This document shows, piece after piece, positions 1 to 9,134 of a stretch of DNA of 64,000 bases (the stretch's first letter is position 1; each line of letters begins with the position of its first letter). The position numbers and the translations under genes are program-made. Under the pieces are notes generated by a model, which had not been told where the DNA came from, did no database searches, and was given only the letters and a program-made list of their open reading frames with translations. Source of the stretch: Dokdonia sp. Hel_I_53 (GTDB lineage Bacteria > Bacteroidota > Bacteroidia > Flavobacteriales > Flavobacteriaceae); contig NZ_VISL01000001.1 in assembly GCF_007827465.1 (NCBI RefSeq), forward strand, positions 1,879,001 to 1,943,000, written 5' to 3'.

Positions 1-1451
1 ACACCGTGACCCATAGGGTTGTCTGGCCATACTGAAATAGATCGGACTGTGTTTCTATCGTGATTCACACGCGTTAAGAAGCCATCATAACTACCACCGT
101 ACACAATCTCATTGTTCTCTGGATCTACAGCAATATGTGCACTTTCACCACCAGCGGTGCTCTCCCAGTCATCCTCGCTAATGCTTCCCCCTTCGGTTCT
201 ATGCGGAATACGTATCGTACTATTATCCTGCTGCGCCACATAAATTCTATATGGAAATGCATTATCTGTAGTTACTCTATAAAATTGCGCCGTAGGTTGG
301 TTCATATAAGTACTCCACGAGCGGCCACCATCATAAGATACTTGTGCACCTCCATCATCTCCTATAATCATACGATTAGGATCTTCTGGAGCGATCCATA
401 GATCATGGTGATCACCATGAGGCGCGTTGTAGGTACTAAATGATTTACCACCATCAGTTGATTTGTGGTAACGCACATTTAATACGTATACCGTATTCTC
501 ATCTGCTGTGTCTGCATATAAACGAGTGTAATACCAAGCGCGTTGACGTAGCTTACGCTCATCATTAATTTTTTTCCAAGTAGTACCAGCATCTGTAGAG
601 GTGTATAATCCGCCCTCTTCTTGGTTTTCTACCATCGCATACAGGCGATTACTATTTACTGGAGAAACGGTAATACCCATAATTCCTAAAATACCTTTTG
701 CAAATCCTTCGTTGGTAGAAATTTCTTTCCATGTCTCCCCACTGTCTGTACTTTTCCATAGTGCAGACCCTTCTCCTCCAGAGCTTAAGCTGTACGGAGT
801 TCTACGTGCATTCCAAGTAGTTGCATATAAAATACGTGGATTATTTGGGTCAATGATCAAGTCTACAACACCACTGTCTTCATTTGAAAACAGTGTCCTT
901 TTCCAGGTTTTTCCACCATCAATACTTTTATAAACACCACGCTCTTGTGTAGGTTTATAGATATTACCCAAAACCCCTGCATAGACGATATCTGAGTTTG
1001 TGGGATGCACCCGTATTCTAGGCACATGTCTACTTTCTTTAAGTCCAGACTGCGCCCACGTTTTCCCCGCATCTTCAGATTTCCAAATCCCGTAACCAGA
1101 AGACACATTACCACGCAGAGTTTTTTCACCACCTCCTACATAAATAACATTAGGGTCGCTTTTGGAAACTTCCACCGCACCTATACTTCCGCCAAAGAAA
1201 CCATCTGAAATATTCTCCCATTCTTTACCGCCATTAGTTGTGCGCCATACACCGCCTCCAGTGCTTCCCATATAAAAAAGATCTGGCTGCCCAGGCACTC
1301 CAGTGACTGCTGCACTACGCCCTCCTCTAAAAGGGCCAATAAGGCGATATTCTAGAGCGTCGTAGGCAGTTTCTTCTTGAGAAGTCTGAGCGTTACTATT
1401 AAATGAAAGACCTACTAATAGGAAACTTATAAGTAAATTAATTTTGCGCAT
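1..1451 (-). CDS. Secreted BNR/sortilin-like (VPS10-type) repeat protein, C-terminus outside window
   Basis: The reading frame runs leftward from an ATG at 1451 to the window edge without a stop, so only the N-terminal ~480 residues are visible. Residues 1-22 (MRKINLLISF... ending SNAQ) form a clear Sec signal peptide. The mature part opens with YRLIGPFRGGRSAAVTG and then repeats the BNR/Asp-box pattern (S-x-D-G-G-K-T-W, STDSGETWK, SIDGGKTWK, SYDGGRSW) about every 50-60 residues. This is a beta-propeller of the sortilin/GH74-like family, which in flavobacteria usually reaches about 1000 residues. Substrate and role are unknown; it is probably periplasmic or surface-exposed. A T9SS tail could lie in the missing part. 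The gene reads away from the MATE gene, 95 bp off. Confidence 0.85.
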   Translation of the reverse strand, partial: MRKINLLISFLLVGLSFNSNAQTSQEETAYDALEYRLIGPFRGGRSAAVTGVPGQPDLFYMGSTGGGVWRTTNGGKEWENISDGFFGGSIGAVEVSKSDPNVIYVGGGEKTLRGNVSSGYGIWKSEDAGKTWAQSGLKESRHVPRIRVHPTNSDIVYAGVLGNIYKPTQERGVYKSIDGGKTWKRTLFSNEDSGVVDLIIDPNNPRILYATTWNARRTPYSLSSGGEGSALWKSTDSGETWKEISTNEGFAKGILGIMGITVSPVNSNRLYAMVENQEEGGLYTSTDAGTTWKKINDERKLRQRAWYYTRLYADTADENTVYVLNVRYHKSTDGGKSFSTYNAPHGDHHDLWIAPEDPNRMIIGDDGGAQVSYDGGRSWSTYMNQPTAQFYRVTTDNAFPYRIYVAQQDNSTIRIPHRTEGGSISEDDWESTAGGESAHIAVDPENNEIVYGGSYDGFLTRVNHDRNTVRSISVWPDNPMGHG

Positions 1452-1528
1452 TGTTTGCTATGGTGTTGATTCTGAATTAGAAATTTACAGAATTCTTATG
1501 AATGGCAGAAATGCGGTTGGGTATTTAA

Positions 1529-1544
1529 CGCTTTCGCGAAAGCG
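1529..1544. repeat. Palindromic repeat copy 1 (CGCTTTCGCGAAAGCG), intergenic
   Basis: Exact 16-bp palindrome, three bases beyond the stop codon of the MATE gene and between it and the start of the BNR protein gene. As RNA it would form an 8-bp perfect stem but has no U-tract, so it is not a typical intrinsic terminator. Confidence 0.95.
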
Positions 1545-1546
1545 AA

Positions 1547-2929
1547 CTAGGCGTCAGAAGCTACGACCAAATTCTTTTTTACATCCCGTCTTAAAAAATA
1601 TGCTGTTACAAGCGTAGACAAAATATCTGCAATAGGGAAGGCTATCCAAACCCCCCAAACGCCGAAATAGCGTGGTAATAGAAGTATAAGAGGTATGAGA
1701 AAAAAACCTTGTTTGCTCAAACTTAAAAACAAAGCAGGAACAGCTTTTCCAATAGCTTGAAAATAAACCCCTCCTATTAACTGAACAATAATCACCGGTG
1801 TCGCTGCAAATACCCATCGCAACGCATCTGGCGTACGATCTAAGAGTGCAGCATTATCTGTAAGGGTCTTTGCCGTAGCATTTTGATCGCTTATAAACCA
1901 GGACACAAAAAATCCTGGAAAAAGCATGATTACCGTAAAAATCATAAGTGCAAGAGCACCACCATATTTGATAGAGATATTAATACTTTCTCTCACTCTC
2001 GAATATTTGGTAGCCCCAAAGTTGTAACTGGCAATAGGCATAAATCCTTGTGTTATCCCAATCACAGGAAATAAGGCAAACATTAACATCCTACTTATGA
2101 TTCCGTAGGTGGCGACGTCAAGTGCATCTCCATAACTTATAAGTACATTGTTGAGAAGAATAGTAAGTACTGAAATTACTCCCTGTCTAGCTAAGGTTAC
2201 CCCGCTTAAACCTGCAATCTCTGAGACGACTTTCTTCTTAAGTTTAAGACATTCGGCTACGATTCTAAGTTCACTCTTAACGATGAAAAACCACAAGATA
2301 AATGCAAAACAAACCGCATAGCTTGTAAAAGTTGCCCAAGCGGCTCCTACCATCCCATAGTCTAGAACGTTAATAAGCAAATAGTCCATCCCAATGTTTC
2401 CTACAGCAGGTATGATTAAAGCAAACATGGCAAATTTAGGTTTACCTTCGGCTCTTATCACATTATTACCCATCATACACATGGCTAGCAAGACTATACC
2501 ATAAAGGACAATGCGGTAATAGGTAAGTGCCATGTCTTTAAAAGAGGCATCTGCTCCAAAAAATTCAATGAGTGTGTCTTGAAAAATGAGTCCAATTACG
2601 GCAAGCAAACCAGATGAAAAGAAAGTAAGTGTTATTTGGTTACCAAATACCCGTAAGGCTTTATCATCATCTCCAGAACCTAATGCCCTCGAGAGTACAG
2701 AGCTCCCACCAATCCCTATTGCTAATCCAATGGCGGCTATAAAAAAGGTGACTGGAATGACCACTGTAATAGCCGATATCGCTAGCGGACCTATCCATCT
2801 TCCTACAAAGATGGTATCTACTATCATATTAAGCGACATCACAAGTATACCTATAGATGCTGGACCCGCTTGTTGTACAAGCAGTTTTGAAATGGGTTCA
2901 GTACCTAGAGCTGTGGAGTTTTTGGACAA
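1547..2929 (-). CDS. MATE family efflux transporter
   Basis: A 460-residue polytopic membrane protein with about 12 hydrophobic segments arranged as two six-helix halves. The N-terminal pattern (GTEPISKLLVQQAGPASIGILV, then DTIFVGRWIGPLA) is typical of the NorM/MepA-like branch of MATE Na+- or H+-coupled drug/metabolite exporters. The frame opens with TTG at 2929; no upstream ATG is available, and the next in-frame ATG lies inside the first membrane helix. It starts 22 bp after the hemH stop on the same strand, so the two are probably co-transcribed. A role in exporting porphyrin or a related toxic intermediate is only a guess from that context. A palindrome copy follows its stop. Confidence 0.9.
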   Translation of the reverse strand: MSKNSTALGTEPISKLLVQQAGPASIGILVMSLNMIVDTIFVGRWIGPLAISAITVVIPVTFFIAAIGLAIGIGGSSVLSRALGSGDDDKALRVFGNQITLTFFSSGLLAVIGLIFQDTLIEFFGADASFKDMALTYYRIVLYGIVLLAMCMMGNNVIRAEGKPKFAMFALIIPAVGNIGMDYLLINVLDYGMVGAAWATFTSYAVCFAFILWFFIVKSELRIVAECLKLKKKVVSEIAGLSGVTLARQGVISVLTILLNNVLISYGDALDVATYGIISRMLMFALFPVIGITQGFMPIASYNFGATKYSRVRESINISIKYGGALALMIFTVIMLFPGFFVSWFISDQNATAKTLTDNAALLDRTPDALRWVFAATPVIIVQLIGGVYFQAIGKAVPALFLSLSKQGFFLIPLILLLPRYFGVWGVWIAFPIADILSTLVTAYFLRRDVKKNLVVASDA

Positions 2930-2950
2930 ATGTGACTAGATCAATACTGG

Positions 2951-3991
2951 TTATGCTATGGCCTTTCCAGACTCTACTATTCCCCACTCATTGATCCAAC
3001 CGGCAAGAACTCCTGCCCAGTCATCTCGATCATTGATGCAAGGTATGGTGTGAAAATCATGTCCTCCTGCCTCGTGAAATATTTCTTCTCCTTCCATTGC
3101 TATTTCTTCCAGTGTTTCTAAACAATCAGACACAAAGGCTGGTGTTGCAATGGCCATTTTTTTAAACCCTTCTTTCCCCATACGTTCTATCGTACGATCT
3201 GTATACGGTTGTAACCAAGGGTCAAAACCTAAGCGTGATTGAAAACTTGTAGAATATGTAAGTGGTTCTAGATTGAGATACTCTCCTACTAATCGTGTAG
3301 TTTCATAACACTGGTGGCGGTAACAAAATTCGTGAGCTTTAGATTGTGACGCACAGCATGATCCATCAATTTTACAGTGCATGTTTGTCACATCACTTTT
3401 TCTAATGTGTCGTTCTGGAACGCCATGATATGAAAATAACAGATGCTCGTGAGCTACCCCTTCTAAACTTTCTGCAATAGCATCTCCTAGCACTTTGATG
3501 TATTCTGGCTTATTATAAAATGGCTTTACTTCAGTGATTCGCATTTTTGGAAAAAATTCATCTCTTAGCTCTTTTGCAAGCACGACAATAGTTTCTACAG
3601 TTGCCATCGCAAAATGTGGATACAATGGAAGCAATAATACTTCGTCTATTCCTTGGTCGTGTAGCTTCTGTAACCCCTTTTTTATAGACATAGAACCATA
3701 ACGCATCGCAATCTCTACAGGAAGTTTTGTATGTGCTTGTACTTTCTTCTGCAAACGCTCTGTAAGTACAATAAGAGGAGAGCCTTCTTCCCACCAGATT
3801 TTACTATACGCCTCTGCACTTTTTTTAGGTCGTGTATTTAATATAATTCCCTTTACCAGCAATGCCCTCGCTGCATAGGGAACGTCTATCACACGCTCGT
3901 CCATCAAAAATTCATCTAAGTATTTTTTTACATCCTTTGGGTCTGTACTGTCTGGAGATCCCAGATTAACCATTAATACTCCTTTATTCAT
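2951..3991 (-). CDS. hemH: Ferrochelatase
   Basis: Inserts Fe2+ into protoporphyrin IX, the last step of haem b synthesis. The start of the protein (MNKGVLMVNLGSPDS), the FLMDERVID block, the SYHGVPERH motif carrying the metal-site histidine, and the C-terminal VSDCLETLEEI block are ferrochelatase signatures. The length (346 residues from this ATG) is normal. An in-frame GTG at 4015 would add eight residues; I prefer the ATG at 3991 because family members begin at MxKGVL. The cysteines CKIDGSCC and CYRHQC in the middle are striking, but I cannot say whether they bind a cluster. It is the first gene of a hemH-MATE unit and lies downstream of the AraC-type regulator on the same strand. Confidence 0.96.
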   Translation of the reverse strand: MNKGVLMVNLGSPDSTDPKDVKKYLDEFLMDERVIDVPYAARALLVKGIILNTRPKKSAEAYSKIWWEEGSPLIVLTERLQKKVQAHTKLPVEIAMRYGSMSIKKGLQKLHDQGIDEVLLLPLYPHFAMATVETIVVLAKELRDEFFPKMRITEVKPFYNKPEYIKVLGDAIAESLEGVAHEHLLFSYHGVPERHIRKSDVTNMHCKIDGSCCASQSKAHEFCYRHQCYETTRLVGEYLNLEPLTYSTSFQSRLGFDPWLQPYTDRTIERMGKEGFKKMAIATPAFVSDCLETLEEIAMEGEEIFHEAGGHDFHTIPCINDRDDWAGVLAGWINEWGIVESGKAIA

Positions 3992-4063
3992 TAATTCAAT
4001 TTTTATGCTGGACACTAAAATAGAGTGCGTTCTAAATATGAGACTTTCTTTTAAACGCTCTTA

Positions 4064-4071
4064 CAAAAATA
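4064..4071 (-). promoter_or_regulatory. Candidate -7 element for hemH
   Basis: On the minus strand the bases read TATTTTTG, a match to the Bacteroidota -7 consensus TAnnTTTG. Transcription would begin near 4057, giving a leader of about 65 nt to the hemH ATG. No good -33 TTG is visible at the usual spacing, so support is moderate. Confidence 0.45.
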
Positions 4072-4138
4072 CGATTTGTAGTAGGTTTGCTATAGAGGAA
4101 TGTATAAGACTTTATGATAGTAGTATTGAGGTTTGTTA

Positions 4139-4154
4139 CGCTTTCGCGAAAGCG
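4139..4154. repeat. Palindromic repeat copy 2, intergenic
   Basis: Exact CGCTTTCGCGAAAGCG, extended by TA on both sides to a 20-bp perfect palindrome. It lies nine bases beyond the stop codon of the AraC-type regulator and upstream of hemH. Confidence 0.95.
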
Positions 4155-4162
4155 TACTTCCA

Positions 4163-5053
4163 TCAACCTAAACTCATCAGATATTTCTTAGGTGTCGTTC
4201 CAAATTTCTTTTTAAAAGCACTGATAAAATGACTTGCTGTACTGTAACCTACCTTTAATCCTACTTCATTTACGTTATGTGAGCCAGTTTCTAATAGTTG
4301 TCTCGCCACTTCCATTTTGTAATCAAACAAAAAGCTGAAAACTGAATCTCCATAAATTTGCTTGAAACCTTCTTTTAATTTATTTAAAGACAATCCTATC
4401 TCTTCAGAAAGCTCAGCTAGCGTAGGCGGGTTATCCATCCGGTCCATGATGATACGCTTGGCTTTTTTGATTTTTTGGACATTATCCTCGTCTACGAGAA
4501 ATGGGCATTGCTCCACATCTACATCTGCCGGTCTATTAAAATATAGGCTTAAAAGCTCGTAGCTTTTACCCTTAAAATAAAGTTCTTTAACAGAATGGTG
4601 CAGGCTATAATTCATCAATTGGTTCAAAACAATCGCCATGCTCGGTGAGATATGACCATCTTTGTAATATTTCCTATTCTTATTATCGCCACTTAAAAAC
4701 GTTATATAATTTGCTTCAGAAGAAAAGAGACTATGAAATTTTTTTATGGAAATCAAGACGGTAACCACCCAACTATCTGCATTAATTTCAAGATTTATAG
4801 GTAATTCTCGTTGTGGGTTATACAATAGCAATGAATTCTCTTCTGCTATGGGAAGCACATAACTACCATCATTAAAAAGAAACGCTGCAGCGCCCTTTAC
4901 GCAAAAGTGAAATTGAATATAATTTTGAGGAATCTGCCGTTCAATTTTCTGTTTTGAAGAAGAGTCATTATTATAACGAAGGACATAAAATCCATCCTCA
5001 ATACATGTTTCTTGAGCTAAACTTTGAGCGTTACTTTTGATTTCTTGACTCAC
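4163..5053 (-). CDS. AraC/PchR-type transcriptional regulator
   Basis: A 296-residue protein. Residues ~205-295 form an AraC-type double helix-turn-helix (TLAELSEEIGLSLNKLKEGFK, then NVNEVGLKVGYSTASHFISAFKKKFGTTPKKY). The N-terminal ~190 residues look like the sensor half of PchR-like regulators of iron and siderophore genes. It is divergent from hemA with a 204-bp shared intergenic region and sits between hemH and the hem operon, so it probably controls haem or iron genes (inference). Its own leader carries a perfect 7-1-7 inverted repeat of Fur-family type, which suggests iron-dependent expression. The effector is unknown. Confidence 0.9.
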   Translation of the reverse strand: MSQEIKSNAQSLAQETCIEDGFYVLRYNNDSSSKQKIERQIPQNYIQFHFCVKGAAAFLFNDGSYVLPIAEENSLLLYNPQRELPINLEINADSWVVTVLISIKKFHSLFSSEANYITFLSGDNKNRKYYKDGHISPSMAIVLNQLMNYSLHHSVKELYFKGKSYELLSLYFNRPADVDVEQCPFLVDEDNVQKIKKAKRIIMDRMDNPPTLAELSEEIGLSLNKLKEGFKQIYGDSVFSFLFDYKMEVARQLLETGSHNVNEVGLKVGYSTASHFISAFKKKFGTTPKKYLMSLG

Positions 5054-5073
5054 AATAATGGATTGTTATTTAT

Positions 5074-5088
5074 TTAGAATGATTCTAA
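5074..5088. promoter_or_regulatory. Fur-family-like operator, 7-1-7 inverted repeat
   Basis: TTAGAAT-G-ATTCTAA is a perfect 15-bp inverted repeat with one central base, the geometry of Fur/PerR boxes (general form TNANAAT-n-ATTNTNA). It lies 21 bp upstream of the regulator's start and downstream of its candidate -7 box, a position suited to repression. It is also about 140 bp upstream of the likely hemA promoter. I see no second copy in the window. Assignment to Fur rather than PerR or Zur is inference. Confidence 0.6.
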
Positions 5089-5139
5089 TTAACATTTCTT
5101 TTGGAATCTTCTCAGCCTATATATTGCGCTGCTTACCTA

Positions 5140-5147
5140 CAAAAATA
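5140..5147 (-). promoter_or_regulatory. Candidate -7 element for the AraC-type gene
   Basis: The minus strand reads TATTTTTG (TAnnTTTG). The predicted start near 5134 places the Fur-like repeat at 5074-5088 inside the 5' leader. No clear -33 element is seen. Confidence 0.4.
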
Positions 5148-5224
5148 AGGCAAATGTGACTCTTATATTACCTTAGTCGACACAAATGATGCCGATAGCG
5201 TTATTTTTTTTAAATTCGGAAACT

Positions 5225-5232
5225 TATTTTTG
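5225..5232 (+). promoter_or_regulatory. Candidate -7 element for hemA operon
   Basis: TATTTTTG matches TAnnTTTG. The transcription start would be near 5238, downstream of the upstream ATG codons at 5186 and 5189 and 20 nt before the TTG at 5258. This favours TTG as the true hemA start. Confidence 0.5.
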
Positions 5233-5257
5233 CATCGCTTCAAACAAATACTCTTTT

Positions 5258-6496
5258 TTGAAAGAACAACAGTTTTATACCATAGGTCTTAGCTACAAAA
5301 AAGCAGACGCAACTACGCGTGGCCATTTTGCTATAGATGAAACTGCTCAGGAAGCTATTCTTAAAAATGCAAAGCAAGTAGGTGTTACATCACTTGTGGT
5401 TATGTCTACCTGTAATCGTACAGAATTATACGGCTTTGCACCAGATGCACTTACACTGGTTAAATTATTATGTGAGCACACCCACGGCACCATAGAAGAA
5501 TTTTTGGATGTCGCTTATCTCTATAAGAACGAGGAGGCAATTGCGCACCTCTTCAAAGTGGGAACAGGACTTGATAGCCAGATTCTTGGAGATTTTGAAA
5601 TTATTGGCCAACTCAAAATTGGCTTTAGAAGATCAAAAAAACACAAGCTTGTAAATCCTTTTATTGAACGTTTAGTGAACTCAGTTATTCAAGCTAGTAA
5701 ACGTGTTAAGAACGAAACTGAAATATCAAGTGGAGCGACTTCTGTAAGTTTTGCCGCAGTTCAATACATCATGGCTCGAGTGCCTTTTATTTCAGATAAG
5801 AATATTTTACTGTTTGGAACAGGGAAAATTGGCCGTAATACGTGTGAGAACTTGGTCAAGCATACTAAAAATGAGCACATCACGCTTATCAATAGAACTA
5901 AAGAAAAGGCAGAGAAGATTGCTGGTAAGTTTAACTTACTTGTTAAAGACTACGCAAACATAGAAAGTGAGATTGCACAATCTGACGTATTAGTTGTAGC
6001 TACTGGCGCTCAAAAACCTACCGTTAATAAAGCAATTTTACACAGTAAAAAACCATTATTAATTCTTGACCTTTCCATACCAAAGAATGTTTCTGACGAT
6101 GTGAAAGAACTGGATAATGTGACTTTAATTCATCTAGATCAACTATCAAAGATGACAGATGCGACTTTGAAGAGACGTCAAGGTTATATTCCTCAAGCAG
6201 AGGCTATCATTGAAGAAATTACAGCAGATTTTAATGAGTACTTGCAAACACGAAAGTTTGCCCCTACCATGAAAGCGCTTAAGCTTAAACTCAAAGAAGT
6301 CCAAGCTGCTGAAGTCGAGAACGTTCGTAAGAAAATACCCGATTTTAGTGAAGCAACTGCAGAGGCAATGAGTAAGAAAATTATTCAGAAAATTACAAAT
6401 CAATTTGCACATCATCTTAGAAATGCAAATGGCAGTACAGAAGAAAGTCTTGCACTTATAAATTCTATTTTCCAACTTAATCAAGAGGATGTCTAA
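5258..6496 (+). CDS. hemA: Glutamyl-tRNA reductase
   Basis: Reduces glutamyl-tRNA(Glu) to glutamate-1-semialdehyde, the first committed step of C5 tetrapyrrole synthesis. Visible motifs are the start FYTIGLSYKKADATTR, the catalytic cysteine in MSTCNRTELYGF, QILGDFEIIGQLK, and the NADPH-binding LLFGTGKIGRNTCENL. The frame is open back to ATG at 5186, but the extra 24 residues (MMPIALFFLN...) are not family-like and lie upstream of the candidate -7 box. I therefore take the TTG at 5258, which gives 412 residues, normal for the family. The stop overlaps hemC by 8 bp. It is the first gene of an operon running to hemF and is divergent from the AraC-type regulator. Confidence 0.95.
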   Translation: MKEQQFYTIGLSYKKADATTRGHFAIDETAQEAILKNAKQVGVTSLVVMSTCNRTELYGFAPDALTLVKLLCEHTHGTIEEFLDVAYLYKNEEAIAHLFKVGTGLDSQILGDFEIIGQLKIGFRRSKKHKLVNPFIERLVNSVIQASKRVKNETEISSGATSVSFAAVQYIMARVPFISDKNILLFGTGKIGRNTCENLVKHTKNEHITLINRTKEKAEKIAGKFNLLVKDYANIESEIAQSDVLVVATGAQKPTVNKAILHSKKPLLILDLSIPKNVSDDVKELDNVTLIHLDQLSKMTDATLKRRQGYIPQAEAIIEEITADFNEYLQTRKFAPTMKALKLKLKEVQAAEVENVRKKIPDFSEATAEAMSKKIIQKITNQFAHHLRNANGSTEESLALINSIFQLNQEDV

Positions 6497-7406
6497 GACC
6501 ATAAGAATTGGAACAAGAGATAGTGAACTAGCTCTCTGGCAAGCAAAAACGGTACAACATCAACTTGAATCCCACGGCTATAAAACGGAACTGGTTGCGG
6601 TAAAATCTACCGGTGATCTCATTCTAGACAAACCTTTATACGAATTAGGAATTACTGGAATTTTTACAAAAACCTTAGACGTAGCCATGTTGAAGGGAGA
6701 AGTAGACATTGCCGTACATAGTATGAAAGACGTTCCTACAGCTTTACCTATAGGAATCGTGCAAGCCGCGGTACTTGAAAGAGCAGCTACTGAGGATATT
6801 TTAGTACATAAAGGAAATCCAGATTATACAAAACCGTGCACTATTGCTACTGGAAGCTTACGTCGCCAAGCACAATGGCTCAATCGTTACGAAAACCATC
6901 AAACTACAGATTTACGTGGCAACGTAAATACTAGATTACAAAAGCTAGCAGATAATGATTGGACAGGCGCCATTTTTGCAAAAGCTGGTCTCGATAGAAT
7001 AAATATTTTGCCAGAAAACTACGAAGTTTTAGACTGGATGATTCCCGCACCCGCACAAGGAGCGATGCTTGTTGTTGCGATGGAAGAAGATGCAATCTCT
7101 CTTGAGGCTTGCGCATTATTAAACCACAAACCAACTGCCCTTTGCACATATATAGAGCGTGAGTTCTTACGCACGCTAGAGGGTGGATGTACAGCTCCTA
7201 TTGGAGCTTTGGCGGAAGTTATTGGCGACGAAATTAGATTTAAAGGAGTTCTATTTTCATTAGATGGTAAGACAAAAATTGAAGTAGAACAAGTAGTTTC
7301 TCAAGCAAATGCCGTAGGTTTTGGGACAGACTGTGCATTAGAAATTCTAGACAACGGAGGTCGTGAATTGATGAAGGCTATCAAAAGTAATTTGGCTAAA
7401 AAATAA
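6489..7406 (+). CDS. hemC: Hydroxymethylbilane synthase (porphobilinogen deaminase)
   Basis: Polymerises four porphobilinogen units into hydroxymethylbilane. The protein has 305 residues, the usual size. It begins IRIGTRDSELALWQA, contains VHSMKDVPTALP and GSLRRQAQ for substrate binding, and ends with EGGCTAPIGA, whose cysteine carries the dipyrromethane cofactor. It overlaps hemA by 8 bp, so translation is probably coupled. Confidence 0.97.
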   Translation: MSKTIRIGTRDSELALWQAKTVQHQLESHGYKTELVAVKSTGDLILDKPLYELGITGIFTKTLDVAMLKGEVDIAVHSMKDVPTALPIGIVQAAVLERAATEDILVHKGNPDYTKPCTIATGSLRRQAQWLNRYENHQTTDLRGNVNTRLQKLADNDWTGAIFAKAGLDRINILPENYEVLDWMIPAPAQGAMLVVAMEEDAISLEACALLNHKPTALCTYIEREFLRTLEGGCTAPIGALAEVIGDEIRFKGVLFSLDGKTKIEVEQVVSQANAVGFGTDCALEILDNGGRELMKAIKSNLAKK

Positions 7407-7435
7407 TTTATCATTCTCATATTGAGGAAATATTT

Positions 7436-8092
7436 ATGACAGTCCTTTCCACAAAAAAACTTGAAACCAATCAGCGGGAATTACTTCTCAATGCTGGGAT
7501 CAATTTTGTGGACTATGATGCCATTACTATAAAGCCTTTATCTTTCGATATTCCTTCTAGATTGGATCATGTTATTGTCACCAGTCAGAATAGCGTTCGG
7601 CAACTTATCAGATGTAGTATAAATTTTCAAGAATCCGTATTTTACTGTGTGGGTAGCAAAACTTCAGCGTTACTAAAGAAATATAATTGTGAAATTGCCC
7701 TTGCTGCTGAGAACAGTGCTCAATTAGGAAAATTAATCGTTGAAGATTACAACACCTTAGCATTTACCTATTTCTGCGGAAAACAGCGTAGAGATGAACT
7801 TCCAACAATTTTAAAAAAACACAACATTAGTTGTAACGAAATTCCGGTATATGAAACTCATCATAACGAGAAGTCATTTGACAGAGCGTTTGATGGGATT
7901 TTATTTTATAGCCCGAGTGGGGTTTCCGCTTTCGCGAAAGCGAACCCAACCTCAACAACCGCTTTTTGTATAGGAAATACGACCGCAAAAGAAGCAAATA
8001 CATATTTTAACAACGTAATCATTTCTAACGCAAGCACCATTGAAAGTACGATTGCCAAAGTAGTTACAACTTTAAAAAAATCATCAATCTAG
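7436..8092 (+). CDS. hemD: Uroporphyrinogen-III synthase
   Basis: Closes and inverts ring D of hydroxymethylbilane. Family sequence conservation is weak, and the call rests on position between hemC and hemE, the 218-residue length, and elements such as [21 protein letters not shown] and [14 protein letters not shown]. An exact copy of the palindromic repeat lies in frame (7927-7942) and encodes AFAKA directly after the YSPSGVS motif. That site is a variable loop in relatives, so the copy appears tolerated. Confidence 0.9.
   Translation: MTVLSTKKLETNQRELLLNAGINFVDYDAITIKPLSFDIPSRLDHVIVTSQNSVRQLIRCSINFQESVFYCVGSKTSALLKKYNCEIALAAENSAQLGKLIVEDYNTLAFTYFCGKQRRDELPTILKKHNISCNEIPVYETHHNEKSFDRAFDGILFYSPSGVSAFAKANPTSTTAFCIGNTTAKEANTYFNNVIISNASTIESTIAKVVTTLKKSSI
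7927..7942. repeat. Palindromic repeat copy 3, inside hemD
   Basis: Exact CGCTTTCGCGAAAGCG read in the frame GCT TTC GCG AAA GCG, giving AFAKA. Confidence 0.95.
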
Positions 8093-8108
8093 CCTTGATA
8101 TCAATATT

Positions 8109-9134
8109 ATGATTAAAAACGACTTATTTTTAAGAGCACTTAAAGGAGAAATTGTAGACCGTCCACCTGTATGGATGATGCGTCAAGCTGGCCGCTATCT
8201 CCCAGAATTTATGGAAATCAAGGCAAAGTATGATTTCTTTACACGCTGTCAAACTCCTGAGCTTGCTAGTGAAATTACAGTACAACCTATACGCCGCTAT
8301 GGGATGGATGCTGCCATTTTATTCTGTGATATTTTAGTGATACCACAGGCAATGAATATACATGTGGAAATGAAACCTGGAATAGGGCCTTGGTTGCCTA
8401 ACCCTATACGCTCTGCCAAAGATGTCGAGCAAGTAATCGTACCAGACATTGACGAAACCTTAGGGTATGTGATGGATGCCATTAAAATGACCAAAGAAAA
8501 ACTTAATGACGAAATCCCACTCATAGGTTTTGCTGGTTCACCGTGGACTATTTTGTGTTATTGTATACAAGGGCAAGGTTCAAAAAACTTTGACAAAGCA
8601 AAAGAATTTTGTTTTACACAACCGCTTGCTGCGCATGCATTGTTGCAAAAAATCACAGATACTACCATCGCTTATTTAAAGAAAAAGGTTGCGGCTGGTG
8701 TAAATGCTGTTCAAGTTTTTGATAGCTGGGGAGGAATGTTATCTCCGGTGGATTATCAAGAGTTCTCTTGGCAATACATCCAGCAGATTATCGACGCACT
8801 TAAAGATGAATCTCCTGTAATTGCCTTTGGAAAAGGATGCTGGTTTGCGCTAGATGAAATGTCAAAATCTGGAGCTTCAGCATTAGGAGTAGATTGGACG
8901 TGTTCTCCTCAAAATGCACGTAAATTAACTGGTAACCGCATCACACTACAAGGTAATTTTGATCCAACACGTTTGTTTTCTCCACCTAGCGAGATCAAGA
9001 GAATGGTGCATGAGATGATTAACGCTTTTGGTAAAGACATGTACATTGTGAATTTGGGACATGGCATTTTACCCAATATTCCAATAGAAAATGCTGGTGC
9101 CTTTATAGAAGCTGTAAAAGAATATAAGGCCTAA
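8109..9134 (+). CDS. hemE: Uroporphyrinogen decarboxylase
   Basis: Decarboxylates uroporphyrinogen III to coproporphyrinogen III. It has 341 residues, normal for the family. The active-site signature [16 protein letters not shown] is near the N-terminus, followed by [29 protein letters not shown] and the C-terminal [11 protein letters not shown]. It starts 16 bp after hemD, and its stop overlaps the next ATG (TAATG). Confidence 0.98.
   Translation: MIKNDLFLRALKGEIVDRPPVWMMRQAGRYLPEFMEIKAKYDFFTRCQTPELASEITVQPIRRYGMDAAILFCDILVIPQAMNIHVEMKPGIGPWLPNPIRSAKDVEQVIVPDIDETLGYVMDAIKMTKEKLNDEIPLIGFAGSPWTILCYCIQGQGSKNFDKAKEFCFTQPLAAHALLQKITDTTIAYLKKKVAAGVNAVQVFDSWGGMLSPVDYQEFSWQYIQQIIDALKDESPVIAFGKGCWFALDEMSKSGASALGVDWTCSPQNARKLTGNRITLQGNFDPTRLFSPPSEIKRMVHEMINAFGKDMYIVNLGHGILPNIPIENAGAFIEAVKEYKA

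Noticed and set aside
601..1208. Plus-strand open frames opposite the BNR protein gene
   Set aside because: They lie antisense to a clear signal-peptide/BNR reading frame, have no family features and no ribosome-binding or promoter signals.
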